Shown: one piece after another, positions 7,601 through 8,894 of the stretch | Numbering within the stretch: the first letter of the stretch is position 1 | Layout: every line of letters starts with the position of its first letter | Assembly: GCA_964421005.1 (NCBI GenBank) | Contig: CAYQUV010000030.1 | Coordinates: forward strand, 1-8,894 | Direction of reading: 5' to 3' | DNA length: 8,894 nucleotides | From: CAYQUV01 sp964421005 | GTDB lineage: Bacteria; Patescibacteriota; Minisyncoccia; Minisyncoccales; CG1-02-41-26 | Made by a program: the position numbers and the translations under genes | Notes under the pieces: model-generated | What the model saw: the letters and a program-made list of their open reading frames with translations, nothing else | Database searches by the model: none | Told to the model about the DNA's origin: nothing

Positions 7601-8894
7601 TTTAAAGTTCCGTTGCCTGTAACATCGCCACCCTGAACCACCATATTATAACTGCTAGAAGCTGTGCCGGCAGAAATAGTTAAATCATTGCTGGTTGTAG
7701 CAGCGTCCTGAAAAGTCCAACCGCCTCCTGCTCCGTTAAATGTCAAGTTCCAGAAAGAATTGCCTCCTGTGGTAATTGTTTTACCGGGAGTTGTGGCGGT
7801 AAATGTAACAGTTGAACTTGCTGCATTGAAAGTAGCAGTAGAACTTGCCGACCAGGAACCGCCAATGGAATGGGATTCAGTACCTGCTGCTGTAAAGGTA
7901 GAATTAGAACAAATTTTCAAGCTTCCGTCCCAACTGTCTCCCGAACCGCCGGGACTTAAAGTAACATTGCCGCCCGGAGCAAATTCTTTTCCAGGCCAGA
8001 TATATAACTGGGCATCGGCATCAACAGTTAAGGTATTTGGCGAGGTAGTGGTTGCGGTAAAGAGGATATCCGTATCATCGCTACTATCATATTTTGCCAT
8101 ATCGGCAATAGTTAAAGCGCTTGCCCCCTCGTGCCTTACAATCACCCTGTTTTGATAAAGGTGGAGATCGGTGATATCGCTACTGGCTCCTTTTGTTACT
8201 GTTACTGCTTTGCTGCCGCCGTCAGCGTCCCAGTAAACAGTAATAATATCAGAAGCAGTTGTGCTAACGTTAGAAAAACTATAAGCTCCGTTAGATATTG
8301 AAGTGGTGGCAGTTTTTGTGTTATTCACTGCCAAGCTGATAGTGGTAATTGCTGTTGTAGTGGTATTGCCATCATCAGTATAAACATTGCCGGAAATATT
8401 AATACCAGCAGGAACAGCCCCAGAAGTGGTAATTTTCGCTATTTGACTATAGCTGTCTACGCTGGTGGCTGTCCCATTTTCTCCTTTTGCCAACCGGAAA
8501 CAGTAAGCAGTGTTATCGGCAGCATTATTTGTAAATTTAAAATTGAATTCGTGCTCCGTGTAGTAATTTGTGTTCAAAGTGGTGGAGGCGGTTTGATTAC
8601 AAACATCATCTACTACTTTTCCAGCAGCCCAGGTTAAACCTGAAATATCCGATAATTGATGAGTAGTTGAGGCCTGATTAGCTTCCGGGCAGCCAGTAAA
8701 CCAGGAGGAGGTTGCCATTACCACCACCGGAGAACCGGCAGTGCTTGTCGGAACATCAGAGAAACTTGTTTCAGCAACTGAAGTACAATTTGGCGCTCCG
8801 CCTAATGGGGCATATTGTAAGCGGTAGTGATAATCTTGAGTGCTGGTGCCGGTGTTTTTGAGAGAAAATCTTAATCTAATATTTATATTTTTAT
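1..8894 (-). CDS. Internal part of a giant multidomain surface protein (no start, no stop)
   Basis: One minus-strand frame is open over all 2,964 complete codons; I checked every in-frame triplet and found no TAA, TAG or TGA. The translation is coherent throughout: repeated beta-rich modules, Ser/Thr/Gly/Asn-rich, with only about 13 cysteines. Domain order is four-Cys module, prealbumin-like sandwich, solenoid, short BNR-like stretch, jelly roll, FN3 array carrying an inserted seven-unit propeller, second BNR-like propeller, second sandwich, second solenoid. Internal Met codons are not preceded by any gene boundary, so I assign no start. Signal peptide and C-terminal anchor would lie outside the window. 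No catalytic motif is visible; the domain types are those of extracellular adhesins and glycan-binding proteins, so attachment at the cell surface is inferred. Overall style resembles giant proteins of Patescibacteria/CPR (from memory). That it is one open frame is certain; the function is not. Confidence 0.96.
1199..1715 (-). repeat. 517-base perfect direct repeat, copy 2
   Basis: The second copy of the perfect repeat, identical to 7694-8210 in every base I compared. It covers the end of the second beta sandwich and the first solenoid turns (RVIVRHEG through GGGWTFQDAA). Outside it the two loci stay homologous in protein design but lose identity at once on both sides. Confidence 0.98.
1660..1914 (-). 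other. Carboxypeptidase-regulatory/SdrD-B-like beta sandwich, copy 2 (residues 2327-2411)
   Basis: The segment reads IDISGTVYQGEGTD, then ISLVKND, DGSFSFNDVTVSGSDVLTVY, LDTGGGAQAVTVTKG and DITDLHLY. It is plainly homologous to copy 1 at 8158-8403 (ISGxVY, SFSxV, D-x-x-TVYxD, AVTVTKG), but most positions before AVTVTKG differ. It sits between a propeller and a solenoid, whereas copy 1 follows the four-Cys module. Confidence 0.6.
1933..2601 (-). other. Sialidase/BNR-propeller-like region 2 (residues 2098-2320)
   Basis: About 223 residues with five blade-like units. Cores are AVYYAQRSSST then NWDTEETI; SSGDVMAVYND then LKYRIYDAGTTSWG; SSNNVHLIYVDS then LIYTYYNGSNWSST; SQYDTLYALWIEG then VKYKRYSGGSWDS; and SSIGVIWREES then VGYETITI. 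The pattern 'S-x-x-x-D/N-x-x-x-x-Y-x-D ... Y-x-x-Y-x-G-x-x-W' repeats every 45-50 residues, as in sialidase-superfamily propellers. The catalytic arginines and Asp boxes (S-x-D-x-G-x-T-W) of true sialidases are not evident, so I treat it as a binding or structural propeller. It is more complete than the segment at 5581-5940. Confidence 0.6.
2602..2973 (-). other. Divergent FN3-like domain (residues 1974-2097)
   Basis: About 124 residues after the linker AEQVTAPTAPTDLKTEGQTN. Visible strands are ISDLTPEFTAIGHD, EAYIQVGT, WDSGWIDIT, TTALSIDGSTYYWRIKFKDD and EGAWSTEIASFKM. The order 'P-T-x-L/D-L ... T-P-x-F ... S-x-Y-Y-W-R-I-x-x-x-D ... W-S ... F' fits the FN3-like domains that often sit just before sialidase-like propellers. 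It has no close DNA similarity to repeats 1-4. One cysteine (GTTCEP) is present. It ends at the second propeller-like region. Confidence 0.65.
2974..3285 (-). other. FN3/Ig-like repeat 4 (residues 1870-1973)
   Basis: The unit reads KANTAPVAPYDPYPADN, TDISVKVFDGDGHAITVYFY, NATSGALIGTTS, TTTWSNLNASTTYQWYAIA and SSTWSFTT, about 104 residues. It carries SATSPAAT in place of the usual PASGST before the TATTTWSNL strand. Its first half matches repeats 1 and 2 (YDPYPADNAT), so the array looks like repeated duplication of one unit with repeat 3 as the odd member. Confidence 0.82.
3286..3603 (-). other. FN3/Ig-like repeat 3 (residues 1764-1869)
   Basis: The unit opens with PKAAPNDPPVAPYDPSPANG, continues with LEVSIYDENGDSMTVYFYDA and TTSQLIGTTSVPASG, then TTTWSGLNPSTTYYWYALA, and closes with SSTWNFTT. 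It is about 106 residues, the same fold and core as repeat 1, but more diverged in its first third (STSVDLSPTLEVS instead of NVPTSTDISVKV), which makes it the closest to canonical 'S-P-x-L-x-V' FN3 openings. Its second half is very close in DNA to the second half of the split repeat 2. Confidence 0.82.
3766..4650 (-). other. Seven-unit W-rich beta-propeller inserted in FN3 repeat 2 (residues 1415-1709)
   Basis: Seven tandem units of 41-42 residues share the plan W-E/Q-Y-N/D-G-S/T-x-W-x-Q-H-x-x-x-x-R/K-W-G ... S-S-T-E-V-W-I-x-G-x-x-G-x-V. Unit positions in protein order are about 4534-4641 (lacking its first strand), 4411-4533, 4285-4410, 4159-4284, 4033-4158, 3907-4032 and 3784-3906. A lone WEYN at 3772-3783 follows the last unit and supplies the strand missing from the first, the 'velcro' closure of ring propellers. 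The repeat resembles the 'WAVGxxGTVLHYDGTSW' repeats I recall from large bacterial secreted proteins. Seven units make a complete ring, whose ends lie close together, which suits insertion into a turn. Ligand unknown; binding is likelier than catalysis. Confidence 0.85.
3784..4533 (-). repeat. 126-base tandem repeats encoding the propeller blades
   Basis: Six full units of 123 or 126 bases. Conservation is visible in DNA as well as protein: the stretches at 4140-4167 and 4266-4293 are identical over 28 bases at exactly one period, and the bases on one side differ only at scattered third positions for another 30 or so. The units encoding TSSTRWG (fourth and fifth) are the closest pair. This indicates growth by tandem duplication, the fourth or fifth unit being the most recent. 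Confidence 0.9.
4798..5100 (-). other. FN3/Ig-like repeat 1 (residues 1265-1365)
   Basis: The unit reads APPxxPYDPYPADNATNVP, DISVKVFDSNGDAMTVYFY, NADGDVLIGTTS, TTTWSNLNASTTYQWYALA, then SATSSTWSFTT. The W-S-x-L-x-x-x-T-x-Y-x-W-Y-A core and the closing S-x-x-W-S-F-T-T strand mark an FN3-type domain of about 100 residues. FN3 tandems usually act as spacers holding a binding domain away from the cell. This is the intact reference for the split second repeat. Confidence 0.82.
5101..5580 (-). other. Jelly-roll, carbohydrate-binding-like domain (residues 1105-1264)
   Basis: The domain opens with SNPSFTGGTTDWTL and closes with TKLWVDNIHLDV, the beginning and end I expect of CBM4/9-like jelly-roll modules. 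Between them are TGTCTQSIST, NDTVVLSLYYKKDF, ETIEVQIKK, DIDWTYASKDVS and GTYEIRIYMDAEN, which give about ten predicted strands in 160 residues, the usual size. Such domains bind polysaccharide or other ligands on the outer surface; aromatic residues (WTL, YY, WTY) could serve as platforms, but no ligand can be inferred. It is followed immediately by the FN3 array through the Pro-rich joint GPNIPPAEPYDPYP. Confidence 0.6.
5581..5940 (-). other. Short sialidase/BNR-propeller-like segment (residues 985-1104)
   Basis: About 120 residues with two to three blade-like units: HTFFDGTYYWMFYIDSDGDV followed by VVYRTSSDAESWG, then GIWEDDTYIYCAYSDGSN, then NYHPQVIKDSLGYLW. The pattern 'strand with Y-x-D-x-D-G, then YR-x-S-x-D-x-x-x-W' is that of sialidase/BNR-type propellers, where four-stranded blades of about 45-50 residues bind or hydrolyse glycans. 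A full ring needs at least five or six blades, so this is too short and seems truncated. It stops at KGERDDPAEYLS, where the jelly-roll domain begins. No sialidase catalytic Arg triad can be claimed. Confidence 0.5.
5941..8157 (-). other. Beta-solenoid-like repeat region 1 (residues 246-984)
   Basis: About 740 residues of irregular repeats of roughly 75-80 residues with recurring elements: GGxW or GDxT openings, S/GTFTA or GTFNE strands, STVTF or TTTFNG strands, and an aromatic strand such as WNLTF, FYDLQF, YYNLTL or YYNLWL. It begins with RVIVRHEGASALTIADMAKY and an LTVDADAQLYIWPGKEF strand pair. It ends with NVDAKDSNACGGNNIEATD and DSGNNTCWNF, a module end I associate with CPR surface proteins. 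Such Gly/Thr/Asn ladders usually fold as right-handed beta-helices forming long fibres, as in filamentous adhesins; that fold is inferred. The last segment carries two cysteines at residues 954 and 974. Confidence 0.65.
7201..7680 (-). repeat. Tandem pair of 80-residue solenoid units with Thr/Ala-rich linkers
   Basis: Two adjacent units of exactly 240 bases, 7441-7680 (first in the protein) and 7201-7440. Each contains TGNGT or IGNGT, then TGGTF, GTGE or GTGN, FGGTS followed by W, an F-GDGV strand, and a run made only of Thr, Ser, Ala and Val (for example ATTTATSTATTTV at 7222-7260). The matching DNA stretches, such as the shared aaaatgtgccaccagt at 7580-7595 and 7340-7355, show duplication of a DNA segment rather than convergent repeats. 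The Thr-rich runs may be flexible or O-glycosylated spacers; that is inference. Confidence 0.8.
7694..8210 (-). repeat. 517-base perfect direct repeat, copy 1
   Basis: Identical base for base with 1199-1715. Identity starts inside the AVTVTKG strand of the first beta sandwich (mismatch at 8211 against 1716) and ends in the strand after WTFQDAATT (mismatch at 7693 against 1198). It encodes about 172 residues: RVIVRHEGASALTIADMAKY, the YIWPGKEF strand, GGSWSASSTATF and FWNLTFNGAGGGWTF. Copies are 6,495 bases apart, a multiple of three, and in the same frame. Confidence 0.98.
8158..8403 (-). other. Carboxypeptidase-regulatory/SdrD-B-like beta sandwich, copy 1 (residues 164-245)
   Basis: The segment starts with INISGNVYTDDGN, continues with ISLAVNN, then NGAYSFSNV, DIITVYWDADGG and AVTVTKG. 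The order 'I-x-G-x-V-Y-x-D-x-G ... G-x-Y-x-F-x-x-V ... V-x-Y-x-D' is typical of prealbumin-like domains (carboxypeptidase regulatory-like and SdrD B-like), which act as spacers or rods in surface proteins. About 82 residues fits that size. A homologous copy lies at 1660-1914. The two copies differ clearly until the AVTVTKG strand and are identical at DNA level from there on. Assignment to a particular family is by eye. Confidence 0.6.
8425..8892 (-). other. N-terminal-side four-cysteine beta module (residues 1-156)
   Basis: The segment opens with alternating strands (INIRLRFSLKNTGT, then DYHYRLQYAP) and ends with AYCFRL and a final strand before a Gly/Pro linker. Four cysteines sit at residues 36 (PNCTS), 68 (TGCPE), 98 (DVCNQ) and 131 (AYCFR), nearly a third of all cysteines in the window, so one or two disulfides are plausible. 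I recognise this pattern, strands of the form RLRxxxKNTGT followed by YRLQYAP and later YCFRL, as a recurrent module of large CPR surface proteins, but I know no established function or name. It probably begins upstream of the window, so this copy may be cut. It leads directly into the first prealbumin-like sandwich. Confidence 0.5.

Noticed and set aside
1199..8210. Mobile element bounded by the 517-base direct repeats
   Set aside because: The repeats are coding and in frame, no transposase or integrase and no terminal inverted repeats are visible, and the interior is the same protein.

Overview
The whole 8,894-base window is the inside of one very large protein-coding gene on the minus strand. 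Reading the reverse complement with codons on plus-strand triplets 1-3, 4-6 and so on, I translated all 2,964 complete codons by hand and found no stop. The frame enters and leaves the window open, so neither the start nor the stop is present. Residue numbers below count from residue 1 at plus positions 8892-8890 and run towards position 1. I see no intergenic DNA, RNA gene, CRISPR array, transposase, promoter or terminator.

The protein is a Ser/Thr/Gly/Asn-rich, cysteine-poor mosaic of extracellular-type beta domains. The order from the N-terminal side is: (1) a four-cysteine module, residues 1-156; (2) a carboxypeptidase-regulatory/SdrD-B-like beta sandwich, 164-245; (3) a long beta-solenoid-like region, 246-984; (4) a short sialidase/BNR-propeller-like stretch, 985-1104; (5) a jelly-roll, carbohydrate-binding-like domain, 1105-1264; (6) four FN3/Ig-like repeats plus one divergent one, 1265-2097, the second being split by an inserted seven-unit beta-propeller, 1415-1709; (7) a second sialidase-like propeller, 2098-2320; (8) a second beta sandwich, 2327-2411; (9) a second solenoid-like region, 2412-2964, running out of the window.

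The style (Thr/Ser-rich linkers, solenoid rungs, the N-terminal four-Cys module, the Asp-Ser-Gly-Asn-Asn-Thr module end) is what I associate with giant cell-surface proteins of Patescibacteria/CPR bacteria, Parcubacteria in particular. This is recognition from memory, not a search. The code looks standard for stops: no TGA, TAA or TAG occurs in frame, which argues against the TGA-as-glycine lineages. The likely role is a surface or secreted adhesin/stalk that binds a host cell or glycan; no catalytic domain is visible.

The most notable features are (a) a seven-bladed propeller inserted into one turn of an FN3 domain, with a permuted last strand that could close the ring, and (b) a 517-base perfect direct repeat, in frame, 6,495 bases (2,165 codons) apart, bounding nearly the whole mosaic. 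The second suggests recent gene conversion or duplication and a gene whose size could change by recombination, or else an assembly problem.
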